Part shown: positions 24,701 to 32,398 of the stretch, one piece after another
Numbering within the stretch: position 1 is the stretch's first letter
How the letters are laid out: each line of letters opens with the position of its first letter
Assembly (NCBI GenBank): GCA_049582005.1
Contig: JBAUTB010000097.1
Coordinates: 1 to 44,120 of the forward strand
Origin: Sivonenia sp049582005
Lineage (GTDB): Bacteria; Cyanobacteriota; Cyanobacteriia; Gloeobacterales; PMM-0068
DNA: 44,120 nucleotides
Direction: 5' to 3'
Notes under the pieces: generated by a model
Database searches by the model: none
Told to the model about the DNA's origin: nothing
The model's input: the letters and a program-made list of their open reading frames with translations, nothing else
Made by a program: the position numbers and the translations under genes

Positions 24701-24857
24701 GAGTGACCGTGATGGACACCGTAGGCACATCAATATTGGGGTTTTCGTCAATATTCAGGAGTCTGAAAGAGACAAAACCAGCCAGGGTCAAAACCGAGAA
24801 CAGAACCATCGTGATGATCGGATTACGGATAGACCAGGCGGAAATATTCCAATTCAC
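21762..24857 (-). CDS. RND efflux transporter, HAE1/AcrB-like inner-membrane pump
   Basis: A 1031-residue proton-driven pump with 12 predicted membrane spans and two large periplasmic loops. The proton-relay aspartates appear as the DD pair in GILVDDAIVEIENI, and the matching lysine in TKNSILLVEYA. Its length is typical of hydrophobe/amphiphile efflux pumps, which expel drugs, dyes or lipids together with a periplasmic adaptor and an outer-membrane channel. The start overlaps the adaptor gene stop by four bases. No TolC-like gene or regulator is adjacent, so the outer channel must be shared. Substrate unknown. Confidence 0.95.
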   Translation of the reverse strand: MNWNISAWSIRNPIITMVLFSVLTLAGFVSFRLLNIDENPNIDVPTVSITVTQVGAAPAELETEITKKVEDAIAGVGNVDHIRSTVNDGVSSTVVEFILGTNTDRALNDVRDAVTKIRQNLPQDIQEPIISRVDFTGSAMMIYSVASASRTTEELSWFVDNEISRELLSVRGVSKVDRSGGVDREIRVNLDPSRLLALGISAEDVNRQIRALNINLPGGRGELGAQEQSIRTLGSAETVEQLGDTEIILPNGRKARLRQLGQVEDGTSEPRQFARLDGQPVVSFAIERSVGSSEVATEKGVEEKIAELRKQFPDVSFTLILNRVKFVHESYEASIEALLLGATLAVVVIFIFLKDWRATLISGLAMPLSAIPTFAVMKALGYTLNNLSLLAFALVVGILVDDAIVEIENIVRHMKMGKSPFRAALDAADEIGLAVVATTMSIVAVFLPVGFMGGIPGQFFRQFGVTVAVAVLFSLLVARLVTPLMAAYFLKDHETKEESPWYVQRYNAILNWSLDHRLVTVVIAVAIFAGSLALVRFIPTGFISATDRGQSLLTVELPPGSKLADTDRATQQISRLMQTRPEVASVFVSAGSVGSQGASSGDSGKINKATVYINLKPRAERALSQQQFEQDVRPLLDQVPGTRLSFFGGSVSGGKQVTVVLTGDDAVSLTKTADALTSQMRGIPALVDVSNSASLLRAELLIQPKFDRAADQGVSVQEIAQTAKIATLGDIDANLAKFNLADRQIPIRVQLDPKFRSDLDTIENLRVMGSNGKMVPIKSVAEFTVGSGAAQIDRYDRARKVSVEANLNGVPLGPVMKQVYALPALKNLPASVRIQNEGDAKVMADVFSQFGLALGTAVILIFAVLVLLFGSFFHPFTIMVALPLSLGGALAGLLVFGKPLGLYALIGIVMLMGLVTKNSILLVEYAIVAMREGTPRRKAMVEAGDKRMQPILMTTIAMIAGMMPIALGIGAGSEVRAPMAVAVVGGLVTSTLLTLVVIPVVFTYVDDVQIWFSRTFGKVVNQPTPQPSQQE

Positions 24858-26299
24858 AGGCTTTCTCCTTTGGCCAGGGCCGTGCTATCCAAACTGCCAA
24901 TCCGCACCGTATCGCCATCTTTTAGATAGCCTGCCCCCGCAAGAATAATGTACTCCCCGGCGCTGAGGCCAGAGCGGACTTCCACAAAACCACCATTGCG
25001 TGCCCCGGTCTGGATAGAGCGGGCGGCGGCCTGGGCCGTATTATTTTGCTGCGGCTCACCTTTCAGAACAAAAACAAAGGGTCTGCCCTCTTTGAATAAA
25101 AGAGCGGTTTCTGGAACGACCAGCGCAGGAGCCGAGCCAAGACTCAACGCTCCCCGCACGAACATCCCAGGTCTTAACGCAGCATTCGGGGGTAACGAAA
25201 TGCGTACTAAACCAATTCGAGTCTGAGCATCCACTACAGGCGCGATTTCGCGGACTCTTCCGGTGTAGCGCTTGGAGGGGTCTGCATCAGAGGTAATCGA
25301 TACCGCTTGTCCGGATCGGATCCCTGGTAAATCCAGTTCTGACACTTCAGCATTCAGTTCGATACGGCCATCCCGCACCATCGTAAATAAGGCGGATGAA
25401 CTGGCAGCAACGCCTGAAGTGACACTTCCCAGTTTGGCCTGGCGTTTACTGATAAATCCATCATCAGGAGCGAGGATCTTAGTCTGTAACATCCTGGCTT
25501 TATATTCTTCCAGGTCAGCTTGGGCTGCCATAAGGTCACTCTGGGCAACTGCAAGACTTTGGCGCGCAGAATCCACCCGCGCTTGTGTAGTCGCCGCACT
25601 GGTTCCCCGAGACTGGGCTTCCTGCTGACTAATAGCCCCTTGACGCACCAAGTCGTCATAGCGCTTAAAATTCCGGTCAGCTTCTGTTCTCAACGCTTCT
25701 GCTTCCTTGATTACAGCCTGTTGCTGACGAATAACAGCCTTCGCTTTGTTGACACGAGCCTCGGACTGGTTCATTTGCGCTTTTAAGACTCGGTCATTGA
25801 GGGTAGCGAGAACCTGCCCCTTGCGCACTCGGTCCCCTTCATCCACATAGATGTTTTCAATGCGTAATCCACTCGCTTCCGCAGCAATCGGCAGTTCATC
25901 CCAAGCGGCTAAAGATCCTGAAACGGAGAGAGTCTTGGGGAAAGATTTAGAGATTACAGGCTGCACGGTCACCGTCAAACTGGGCCGGGGCTTAGCTGCA
26001 GGAACCGACAGAGGCTCTTTCGGTTTGTTCGTAGTAGTGGTGTAGAAAGCAAAGGCAGCTAGAGATAAAATGCCAAGGCTCATGAATAAAGGCAACGCAC
26101 CTCGACTTTTCTTAGCGGAAGAGGGTGTCTTACCCTTTTCCTGAGAAAGATAAGGTTGCTCGGAATCTATAGGCCCTAAGACTTCTGGTTTTTCTGTCGA
26201 GCGGGACGAGGGTAGAGCTTGCTTACGCTCGTCTTGTTCAAAGTCTTGCATCAAATCTGAAGGCTCTGAAACCGTTTGTTTTTCTGAGGATTGAGTCAT
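24854..26299 (-). CDS. RND periplasmic adaptor (HlyD/AcrA family)
   Basis: A 481-residue membrane-fusion protein. An acidic, Ser/Glu-rich cytoplasmic N-terminus of about 68 residues precedes one membrane span (LPLFMSLGILSLAAFAFYT). The lipoyl half-motif IAAEASGLRIENIYVDEGDRVRKGQVLATL, an alpha-helical hairpin (about 170-270), a beta-barrel and a membrane-proximal domain follow. AcrA itself is a lipoprotein, whereas this one is anchored by a span and has an unusually long cytoplasmic tail. It is first in a two-gene operon with the pump. Confidence 0.93.
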   Translation of the reverse strand: MTQSSEKQTVSEPSDLMQDFEQDERKQALPSSRSTEKPEVLGPIDSEQPYLSQEKGKTPSSAKKSRGALPLFMSLGILSLAAFAFYTTTTNKPKEPLSVPAAKPRPSLTVTVQPVISKSFPKTLSVSGSLAAWDELPIAAEASGLRIENIYVDEGDRVRKGQVLATLNDRVLKAQMNQSEARVNKAKAVIRQQQAVIKEAEALRTEADRNFKRYDDLVRQGAISQQEAQSRGTSAATTQARVDSARQSLAVAQSDLMAAQADLEEYKARMLQTKILAPDDGFISKRQAKLGSVTSGVAASSSALFTMVRDGRIELNAEVSELDLPGIRSGQAVSITSDADPSKRYTGRVREIAPVVDAQTRIGLVRISLPPNAALRPGMFVRGALSLGSAPALVVPETALLFKEGRPFVFVLKGEPQQNNTAQAAARSIQTGARNGGFVEVRSGLSAGEYIILAGAGYLKDGDTVRIGSLDSTALAKGESL

Positions 26300-26539
26300 A
26301 TAGCAGGGTCCTTACAAGGAGGGCTGGCACTTTACAATTCTACATGTTTGTGCGCTATCTTTCTGTCTATTAATAATAAACATATTAACTAATTTTTGTT
26401 CGTGTTTCCCTTGAAGAGAGCTTTCCTTGGAGCAGAACTTTTAGCTTCCAGACTGGCAGCCCCGCACTCTCCCTAGTACTGAGGGTACACAGGTGAGCGT
26501 CCGCGTTATCGGGGTGCGTTGCCGACCTAAGCAGAATAA

Positions 26540-27070
26540 CTAGCGACTCGGTGAGCGATATGCCTTCCCTGAAGGCAGGGGAGCCCGAGAAGGTGTAGAA
26601 AACTCTAGTTTCGTGATCTGTCCCTCTGGATTAAGTTCAATTTGGGCAGGAACCGAACCTCGACTTAACTCCACGACAAATTCCTTACCCCGCGCTTCTA
26701 CACTCTTGTAAGATCCGAACTGGGACTTAATCTGTGAGATATGGGAAGCAACTCTGGGCGCAACCTCAGCATTGGAACCTTGGATCTTAAAATTGGGAGC
26801 AAACCACTCTGCACGGAAGCTATTCGGTTCGGTGGTAAAAAATCGCTCAAGGGCTACATTGGGCGTTATCGGAATGAGCTGAGATTTAGTGGGGATTGGC
26901 TGAGCAGGGGGTAATGACTGTTCTTGCGCCAAAAGTTTATCGGTGGGTACGGCAGAGACAGGAAATGCAGACAGTCCTGCACAGACTAACGTCAAGAGCA
27001 CTCCAACGAATCTGGAAGGGACACGCTGGAGTTTTGAGCCATAGAAAATAGAATTCAATCGTTTTGACAT
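26540..27070 (-). CDS. Secreted hypothetical protein, DUF3887-like
   Basis: A 176-residue exported protein. A basic start and the hydrophobic stretch VGVLLTLVCAGLSAFPVSAVP form a signal peptide (cleavage near residue 40), then a Pro-rich linker, then a domain at about 70-162 with AEWFAPNFKIQ, QIKSQFGSYKSVEARG and LNPEGQITKLEFSTPS. This order resembles the small domain that precedes some cyanobacterial beta-lactamase-like hydrolases (DUF3887 type), but here it stands alone with no hydrolase. Pattern-based assignment; function unknown. The basic, Ser/Arg-rich C-terminal tail is probably disordered. Confidence 0.55.
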   Translation of the reverse strand: MSKRLNSIFYGSKLQRVPSRFVGVLLTLVCAGLSAFPVSAVPTDKLLAQEQSLPPAQPIPTKSQLIPITPNVALERFFTTEPNSFRAEWFAPNFKIQGSNAEVAPRVASHISQIKSQFGSYKSVEARGKEFVVELSRGSVPAQIELNPEGQITKLEFSTPSRAPLPSGKAYRSPSR

Positions 27071-27227
27071 TTCTGGGACTCCTTAGAAATTAATTTGACG
27101 GATGACCTCACGCATTAGACAAGGAAAAATCCTCTGAGCTAAGCGTATTGACCCCTTAATGCTATGACGATTTCCCTATAAATTCTTTGTTGAAATGGCA
27201 ACGAACATTTATGAATGCATTGTTCAG

Positions 27228-28577
27228 TCACGCTAAGGGATGCACGTTCCGACTCAAGCGACGATAAACTTCTGCCAACGCCTGAGCATCTCCCACATTT
27301 CCAGGGAAAAGCACTACGGGTAACAGCGGGAAGCGGGGATGATCTTTTGGCGTGCGGACTACGGAACAGCCCGCTAAGACTTGGCCCAAGAGTCTCGCTG
27401 CATCCAAAGCCAAGCCTTTGCTGAGCACATCATTAGAAGTAATACCCCCTTTGCTGATGAGAAAACCAATATCTGCAGGCAAGCCGCGCACCACATCCAT
27501 CAACAGTTCTGACACCATCTCACCAAAATGCAGACGGGTCTGGGTGTCCGGGAACGTCAATTCTTCACGACTGGTGAAGACGACTGGTGTTTTGCCTTGA
27601 GCGTGGGCTTCATAGACATGTTGCAGGGTTTCATCGAGGATGGCTTCCCGTTCCTTAGATTTCAATAGACGAGCAACTTTTACTTCAACAGGGACAGTTC
27701 CCGGTTCTTTGAGAAGTTGTTCCAATTGCTCGGTAGTTTTTTTGACATGAGAACCGACTATTACCGCACCCGGTTTATCTGCGCGCACATAATTCGCCAT
27801 ATCCTCCGCCCGAATCGGCTGCGGCGGCAAAGCAGCTAAAGCTGTCAGTAAACTTGCCGCACTGCGGAACAGAAAACGCTTGCCGATTGTTTGGTCATCA
27901 TGGACAAAGGCCGCCTGAAGCACATCCTTCGCAAAGCGATTCAGGTCTTCCTGATTTTCCGCATCGACTACTACGCATTGGTTACCCGTCAGTTTGCGTA
28001 ACCGTTCTAAACTACCTGCACGAATATCTCTTAGGAGAAATCGTTCTACCGTGCTGGCAGCGATTCGTCCTTTGGTTTTCTCTGCCACATAATCCGGTAG
28101 ATAACTATGGCTATAACCAAAAACTGAATCACGGGCAAATTCTGTCTGATGAACCGGAGTATCCACTCCATGCACGCGTAAATAGTGCACGCTATCCCGC
28201 GTAGTACGGCCCCCTTCAAAGAAGGCAGGGACTAGAAAATGGGCATCAAAAGGCCCTAATTCTTCGGCAATCACATCCGTCTCCACGGGATAATGACCGC
28301 GCAAGGTGGAGTCTGAGCGACTGACCACTAAAAAATCCTGAATACCTTCCTGCTCAATCGCTATTTTCAGGTTGTGACAGACTTCTCGGGTGATCGTTGT
28401 CGCTGCTTCTGGGGAAACTGCTCTCGTATTGGTCAGCACAAACATAATCGGGGCATCATCGGCCAGGCCCAGTCTCAGGGTATCCACATCCCAGCGGGTC
28501 AACAGCAAGCAGCTATGTACGGTCTGGGAACCGGTTGGGTCATCATCAAGGACGAGAATCTTCGGGCGTGGGGACAT
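27228..28577 (-). CDS. Four-carbon acid sugar kinase family protein (DUF1537)
   Basis: A 449-residue kinase of the OtnK/DtnK family, which phosphorylates four-carbon sugar acids such as threonate or erythronate with ATP. The N-terminal substrate domain begins KILVLDDDPTGSQTVH and contains VSRSDSTLRGHYPVE. The C-terminal nucleotide domain has FLISKGGITSNDVLSKGL and FPGNVGD. Family partners (OtnC, PdxA2-like dehydrogenase) are not adjacent, so the pathway is not indicated by context. Length is normal. The gene begins about 90 bases from an inactive glutamine-amidotransferase remnant on the other strand. Confidence 0.9.
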   Translation of the reverse strand: MSPRPKILVLDDDPTGSQTVHSCLLLTRWDVDTLRLGLADDAPIMFVLTNTRAVSPEAATTITREVCHNLKIAIEQEGIQDFLVVSRSDSTLRGHYPVETDVIAEELGPFDAHFLVPAFFEGGRTTRDSVHYLRVHGVDTPVHQTEFARDSVFGYSHSYLPDYVAEKTKGRIAASTVERFLLRDIRAGSLERLRKLTGNQCVVVDAENQEDLNRFAKDVLQAAFVHDDQTIGKRFLFRSAASLLTALAALPPQPIRAEDMANYVRADKPGAVIVGSHVKKTTEQLEQLLKEPGTVPVEVKVARLLKSKEREAILDETLQHVYEAHAQGKTPVVFTSREELTFPDTQTRLHFGEMVSELLMDVVRGLPADIGFLISKGGITSNDVLSKGLALDAARLLGQVLAGCSVVRTPKDHPRFPLLPVVLFPGNVGDAQALAEVYRRLSRNVHPLA

Positions 28578-28661
28578 AGCAAAACGCTCAGTTCTAGAAC
28601 CTTAGGCAGTTTATCTGCGATTATCATAGTCCTCATTGGCTCAAGAACTAACCCCAAATAA

Positions 28662-28871
28662 CCGACTTCCGACAGCAAGAAGGTGAAAGCGGTCAAAGCC
28701 AGATTCCCGCATGACGAGCGCATCCAAAGTCTCTCTGACCAGACACGGCTCGTCGTCTCGGAGCCGCTGGGCGATGTATCAGAGGTCTGGAAAGAAGTTC
28801 CAGAGTCAAGCGGGGGAATTGTGCAGCCAGGTCAGGACGAGCTTGGGCTGTTCACCCCGCAGCGATATTAG
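28662..28871 (+). pseudogene. Remnant of a class II glutamine amidotransferase (C-terminal end)
   Basis: The frame read from 28662 contains RFPHDERIQSLSDQ, then LVVSEPLGDVSEVWKEVPES and a closing QDELGLFTPQRY before TAG. This matches the C-terminal end of class II glutamine amidotransferases (YafJ/EgtC-like), where VxSEPL and W-x-EVPE-S precede the last strand. The N-terminal Cys and the rest of the domain are absent: a stop at 28659-28661 ends the frame upstream, and no start or ribosome-binding site is seen. I therefore read it as a decayed 3' remnant rather than a small gene. The similarity is from memory of the family pattern. Confidence 0.6.
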
Positions 28872-28873
28872 CC

Positions 28874-29350
28874 TTACTTGCTACAGGCCTGAGCGGCAAT
28901 ACTGTACGCATTATTGCGGGCACTTCCAACAACTATGTTGATCTGGTAAGGCTGCTTAACAATAGGTGATCGGAACGTAAGTGCATAGGGCTTCATCCGT
29001 GTCATTGAGATTTTACCGTCATAGACCGTTGAAGAACTGTTATCGCTATATTTGAGGTTAACCTTGACCGAATAATCAGCGTTGTTTTCCGGCCTCAGCT
29101 CAGCTCGGTAGGACTTGTACACCCGGCCTACCGGCACAGCAAAGTCTGCATTTTCATTACCCAAGCGAAATTGCTTTCGGACCACGGTTGATCCCGTCGA
29201 GACCTCTTGGAGCGCTGTGCAACCTTTGGGGATCTGAGGAGAAAAAGGTGTCTCTGGCTGAGCGCCAGCCATTTGAGAGAATACGCCCGCTCCTGTAATT
29301 AAAGAGATACAGGTTACGGTTGCGACAATCCGAGAACTTTTCAAGCGCAT
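28874..29350 (-). CDS. Small secreted hypothetical protein
   Basis: A 158-residue exported protein with a signal peptide (MRLKSSRIVATVTCISLITGAG, cleavage near AGA-QPE at about residue 30). The mature part has two cysteines, Cys44 near the start and Cys156 at the end, placed to close the fold with one disulfide. The middle is mostly beta-strand in character (YSVKVNLKYSDNSSSTVYDGKISM). I do not recognise a family. It is co-directional with, and downstream of, the radical SAM gene, but it lacks the C/S-x-P/A-x-R sequence that sulfatase maturases act on, so a substrate role is unlikely. Confidence 0.6.
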   Translation of the reverse strand: MRLKSSRIVATVTCISLITGAGVFSQMAGAQPETPFSPQIPKGCTALQEVSTGSTVVRKQFRLGNENADFAVPVGRVYKSYRAELRPENNADYSVKVNLKYSDNSSSTVYDGKISMTRMKPYALTFRSPIVKQPYQINIVVGSARNNAYSIAAQACSK

Positions 29351-29401
29351 TGAAATTTTCCTTGAGCTAGAGCGTACAACATATTATCTTGAATTGGGCT
29401 T

Positions 29402-29417
29402 CGCTTAGGGCTTCGGC
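29402..29417. repeat. Copy of dispersed short repeat
   Basis: CGCTTAGGGCTTCGGC matches the reverse complement of 1784-1799 (CGCCTTAGGCTTCGGC) with one gap and one extra base. It lies in the 108-bp spacer between the secreted-protein gene and the radical SAM gene, in a stretch of related TTCG-rich words. Confidence 0.4.
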
Positions 29418-29458
29418 AACTCGCTTCGTCCGATTTGTCTCAACCCCTCGACAGACCC

Positions 29459-30706
29459 CTAAGCCCTAAAGCCAGCAGGTTTTTTCTTAGGCTTCTGTGC
29501 TTCTGCTGCCAGTAGTTTTATCACCTCATCGGCATAGCGTCCCTGGCGTAGTAAATCTGCCATCATCCGCATCGGTTTGTCAATGTGGGTAAAAAAGGCT
29601 TTGTATCCGGCACACAGGTAATTCAGTCCCGCTTCCCCATCAGGGGTTTCGATAAAGCGGTTTTTGGGACAGCCGCCATTACAAGCAAACTGCACCGCAC
29701 AGTCTCGGCAATATTGAGGCAGGGTATCGAATTTTGCCTGACCAAACTGACGCTGCCGCTCGGAGGCGATCAGTTCAATCATAGGCGTCTCTTGAATGTT
29801 GCCCAGCTTATAGTCGGGCTCGACAAAGTGATCGCAGGAGTAGAGGTCGCCGTTATGTTCCAGGGCTAAGGCGTTTCCACAGGTTTTAGAGAAGATGCAC
29901 ACTCCTGGCTGGACGCTGACCCAGTTTGCTAACGCCGCATCAAAGTGTTGAATGAAGACTTTGCCCACATCTCGCCGCACCCACTCGTCAAACACACCGA
30001 TCAGAAACCGACCAAACTGCTCTGGTTGAACGGACCGCTCGGTCACCTGATTGCCCGATTGGATCAGCGTTGAACCATCTTCGTTTACCCGCTCGATAAT
30101 AGGGATGAACTGAATAAATTCAGCACCCAACGTATCTCGGAAAAAGCGGTAGACCTCTAAGGGGCGATCGCCATTAGCTGCATTCACCGTACAGAGAATG
30201 TTGAAATCCACCTGGTGCTTTTTAAGCGTTTTCCAGCCTTGCATCACCTGCTCAAAGCTTCCTTTACCGCGTTTATCTACTCGGTAGGTATCGTGTAGGG
30301 GTTGGGGGCCATCAACACTCAAGCCGATCAGGAAATTGTGTCGTTTGAAGAAGCGTCCCCAGTCGTCATCTAAACGGGTGCCGTTGGTTTGCAAGGTATG
30401 ACTTACTGTCTGACCCGGTTTTTTGTGTTTTTCCACCAGTTCGATCGAACGCTGAAAAAACGCCAACCCCATCAGGGTAGGTTCGCCCCCTTGCCAGGCG
30501 ATGGTGACTTCTGGCGTGCGGTGGGATTCTAACAACTGCTGGATGTAGGTTTCCAGCAGGTCGTCTGCCATGCGGAACTTGCTGCCGGGATAGAGCTGTT
30601 CTTTGGACAGGAAAAAGCAATACTGACAGTCCAGATTGCAGATGGCCCCCGTTGGCTTAGCCAGGAGATGAAAGGCTGGAGGTGCATTCTTCGGCAGGGT
30701 TAGCAT
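29459..30706 (-). CDS. Anaerobic sulfatase-maturase-like radical SAM/SPASM enzyme
   Basis: A 415-residue radical SAM enzyme. The SAM-binding [4Fe-4S] motif is C-x3-C-x2-C at Cys23, Cys27 and Cys30 (CNLDCQYC). IAWQGGEPTLMG follows, and a SPASM domain with further cysteines (CGNALALEHNGDLYSCDHF, CRDCAVQFACNGGCP) binds two auxiliary clusters. Its layout is that of anSME, which oxidises a Cys or Ser of sulfatases to formylglycine. No sulfatase is near, so the substrate is encoded elsewhere or the enzyme modifies another peptide. It holds the only HIP1 octamer seen in the window (30164-30171), which may hint at a different history. A Lys-rich tail (KPKKKPAG) ends the protein. Confidence 0.88.
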   Translation of the reverse strand: MLTLPKNAPPAFHLLAKPTGAICNLDCQYCFFLSKEQLYPGSKFRMADDLLETYIQQLLESHRTPEVTIAWQGGEPTLMGLAFFQRSIELVEKHKKPGQTVSHTLQTNGTRLDDDWGRFFKRHNFLIGLSVDGPQPLHDTYRVDKRGKGSFEQVMQGWKTLKKHQVDFNILCTVNAANGDRPLEVYRFFRDTLGAEFIQFIPIIERVNEDGSTLIQSGNQVTERSVQPEQFGRFLIGVFDEWVRRDVGKVFIQHFDAALANWVSVQPGVCIFSKTCGNALALEHNGDLYSCDHFVEPDYKLGNIQETPMIELIASERQRQFGQAKFDTLPQYCRDCAVQFACNGGCPKNRFIETPDGEAGLNYLCAGYKAFFTHIDKPMRMMADLLRQGRYADEVIKLLAAEAQKPKKKPAGFRA

Positions 30707-30763
30707 AATGATTCCTAAAGCGCAAAAAGCTCACAACACAATGTCACAGAACACTCAGGACCA

Positions 30764-30898
30764 GTGCTGAAACGCCGCCCAACTTGGCTCCGGTCACGAT
30801 AATAGGGTTCTCCTCGACCACTTTCTCATTTTGCGGTCCCTAGGCAAACCCGATGAAGGTGCCCATCACAAGAAGTGCGGCGAATAGAGTGGAGTATG
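30764..30898 (-). pseudogene. Degenerate short reading frame with an internal stop
   Basis: Read on the minus strand, one frame gives a hydrophobic stretch (TLFAALLVMGTFIGFA), a TAG, and then GPQNEKVVEENPIIVTGAKLGG followed by another hydrophobic end, before TGA. There is no usable start. It looks like the relic of a small one- or two-span membrane or exported protein. I could not match it to a family. It directly follows the DUF1269 gene on the same strand. Confidence 0.25.
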
Positions 30899-30907
30899 GC
30901 CTTTATT

Positions 30908-31405
30908 CTAAGCCACGCCGCTAAAATGCTCCTTCAATTTCGTTTCCTCTTCACTGGAGAGATTGGAGCGAATCAGTTCTACATCCTTTAATTCTGATGC
31001 TAGAGCTTCTTCAACCTTGTCAAGGGTCACATCCCCGGTCAACAGAAATAGAGCCGAGGTGCCTTCCGTTACCTTTTCGCGAACTTCTTTGATGAAATCA
31101 TCATTGATACCGTAATCCTGAAAGTGCCCGGCTAAAGCCCCGGTAAGAGCACCTACTGCGGCCCCCAAAAAGGGCATAAAGAAAATCCAACCAAATAACA
31201 TCCCCCAAAAAGCCCCGTCTAATGCCCCCAAGCCAACTAAAGGAAGGGCCTGCTCGGTCTTGGGTTTCTTTTTACCTTCGGGCCAAGTCACGATTGCTGC
31301 ATCTTGAATTTGAATTAAGTGCTGTTTTTGAAGTTCTGTCAGTTTCGTGAGCACATTACGCGCCCCGTCTGCAGTATTAAACTTCCATACCGTCAGGTTT
31401 GCCAT
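30908..31405 (-). CDS. DUF1269 membrane protein
   Basis: A 165-residue protein starting MANLTVWKFNTADGA. A ferredoxin-like N-terminal half with IQIQDAAIVTWPEGKKKP is followed by a glycine/alanine-rich hydrophobic hairpin (GLGALDGAFWGMLFGWIFFMPFLGAAVGALTGALAG) and a C-terminal alpha/beta part (TSALFLLTGDVTLDKV). This is the DUF1269 family, common in bacteria and often stress-associated, of unknown biochemical role. Membrane location is inferred from the glycine-zipper hairpin. A ribosome-binding site (AGGAGA) lies just upstream of the start. Confidence 0.85.
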   Translation of the reverse strand: MANLTVWKFNTADGARNVLTKLTELQKQHLIQIQDAAIVTWPEGKKKPKTEQALPLVGLGALDGAFWGMLFGWIFFMPFLGAAVGALTGALAGHFQDYGINDDFIKEVREKVTEGTSALFLLTGDVTLDKVEEALASELKDVELIRSNLSSEEETKLKEHFSGVA

Positions 31406-31660
31406 AGCGTTTCTCCTCTTTTAGTTAATGATTTGAGCGAATCGATCCTTGTGGTCCAAGGGATGGATTGTGAACATTTGCATACTTATTTCCGCAATTG
31501 GGACATGGTAAATTCCCTCCACACTCTAATGCCCTACCTTAGGCCTTAACCATCATCAGCTTAAACCATGATCATAAGGTCATAAGGTTATGGGGATTGA
31601 GCCGATAGATCCCTCAAGAGAATTCAAGGGCATTTTATTTTCTAAGTGATTAGCGCCGCC

Positions 31661-32119
31661 CTATTGCTTCTGAAGCGACATCAGACGGTTAGCTGGTCCG
31701 CGCAGCAGTACGTAAGGGATCAGCGCCAACAGACTTGCAATAATGAGCGCATCCTTGGGATGGAATGCCCGCAAAGCGATGAACTGGTAAACAAGATCGA
31801 GCACAAAGGCGAGGATGAACACCTTGGAAATACCTTTCCAACCGTCCTTAATCAGGAACCGACGATGCTCCGGGGCAGTGAGTACCGCCCAGCCATAGGG
31901 CGTCTGCCCTTCCTGGGCATCGCGGCGACCGTCACGGAAGGCGAACACAGCCGCCATCAGGGGCTGTACGATAAACCGCAAGTGTAAGGGCCCATCAAGA
32001 CGACCTATAAAGTCAGGCATGAACGCTGCCATAGATACATGTGCGAAAAAGCGAAAGTGTAAAAACCCGTCGAGAGGCCCGATAAGGTCAGTCGTAAATT
32101 TGATTAGGATATCTTCCAT
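31661..32119 (-). CDS. Conserved membrane protein with an N-terminal tandem duplication
   Basis: A 152-residue protein. Residues 36-150 follow a conserved hypothetical membrane protein: FIGRLDGPLHLRF, FAFRDGRRDA, PYGWAVLT, and two C-terminal spans (FILAFVLDLVYQFIAL, ALIIASLLALIPYVLL) ending LLRGPANR. Residues 11-35 are an extra, imperfect copy of residues 36-60 (D-x-IG-x-LDG-x-LH-x-RF). Such proteins usually begin near the second copy, so the N-terminus has probably been lengthened by duplication of 75 bases. No ribosome-binding site precedes the ATG at 32119, and translation might start at Met30 or Met34. Function unknown. Confidence 0.7.
   Translation of the reverse strand: MEDILIKFTTDLIGPLDGFLHFRFFAHVSMAAFMPDFIGRLDGPLHLRFIVQPLMAAVFAFRDGRRDAQEGQTPYGWAVLTAPEHRRFLIKDGWKGISKVFILAFVLDLVYQFIALRAFHPKDALIIASLLALIPYVLLRGPANRLMSLQKQ
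31940..32089 (-). repeat. Two 75-bp tandem repeat units inside a coding region
   Basis: The units 32015-32089 and 31940-32014 encode residues 11-35 and 36-60 of the membrane protein. The peptides agree at about 13 of 25 positions and the DNA shares words such as AAGTGTAA and CC(C/A)(A/G)TC. An in-frame duplication that has since diverged is the simplest reading. Confidence 0.6.
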
Positions 32120-32328
32120 TTATGAAGTACGGAAAAAAAGATGGCTAGGTAATTCCAGAAAAGATGATGGCCGCTTTTACCTTCGCCTAAGCCTCGCTCT
32201 GATGTCAAGGCAAAAGCTTGCTCCCCCTAATACCACTTTCTAAACATACAAGGTCTAATGTAAACGCCAGGTTTATACACCCCTCAGAATTTCCGCTTAC
32301 AACAGACAGCGGGCCGTTTGAAACGCGA

Positions 32329-32350
32329 GTGTCCACTATTACCAGGACAC
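32329..32350 (-). terminator. Possible topA terminator hairpin
   Basis: GTGTCC (32329-32334) and GGACAC (32345-32350) pair perfectly around a 10-base loop, 49 bases after the topA stop on the minus strand. No good U-run follows, so termination strength is doubtful. Confidence 0.3.
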
Positions 32351-32398
32351 CTCATGTAGAATTTTCCCTCAATTAGGATACTGGTAATTTGCGTAGGA

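Noticed and set aside
28874..29350. Substrate of the neighbouring sulfatase-maturase-like enzyme
   Set aside because: No C/S-x-P/A-x-R motif occurs in the protein, and a 108-bp spacer with repeats separates the genes.
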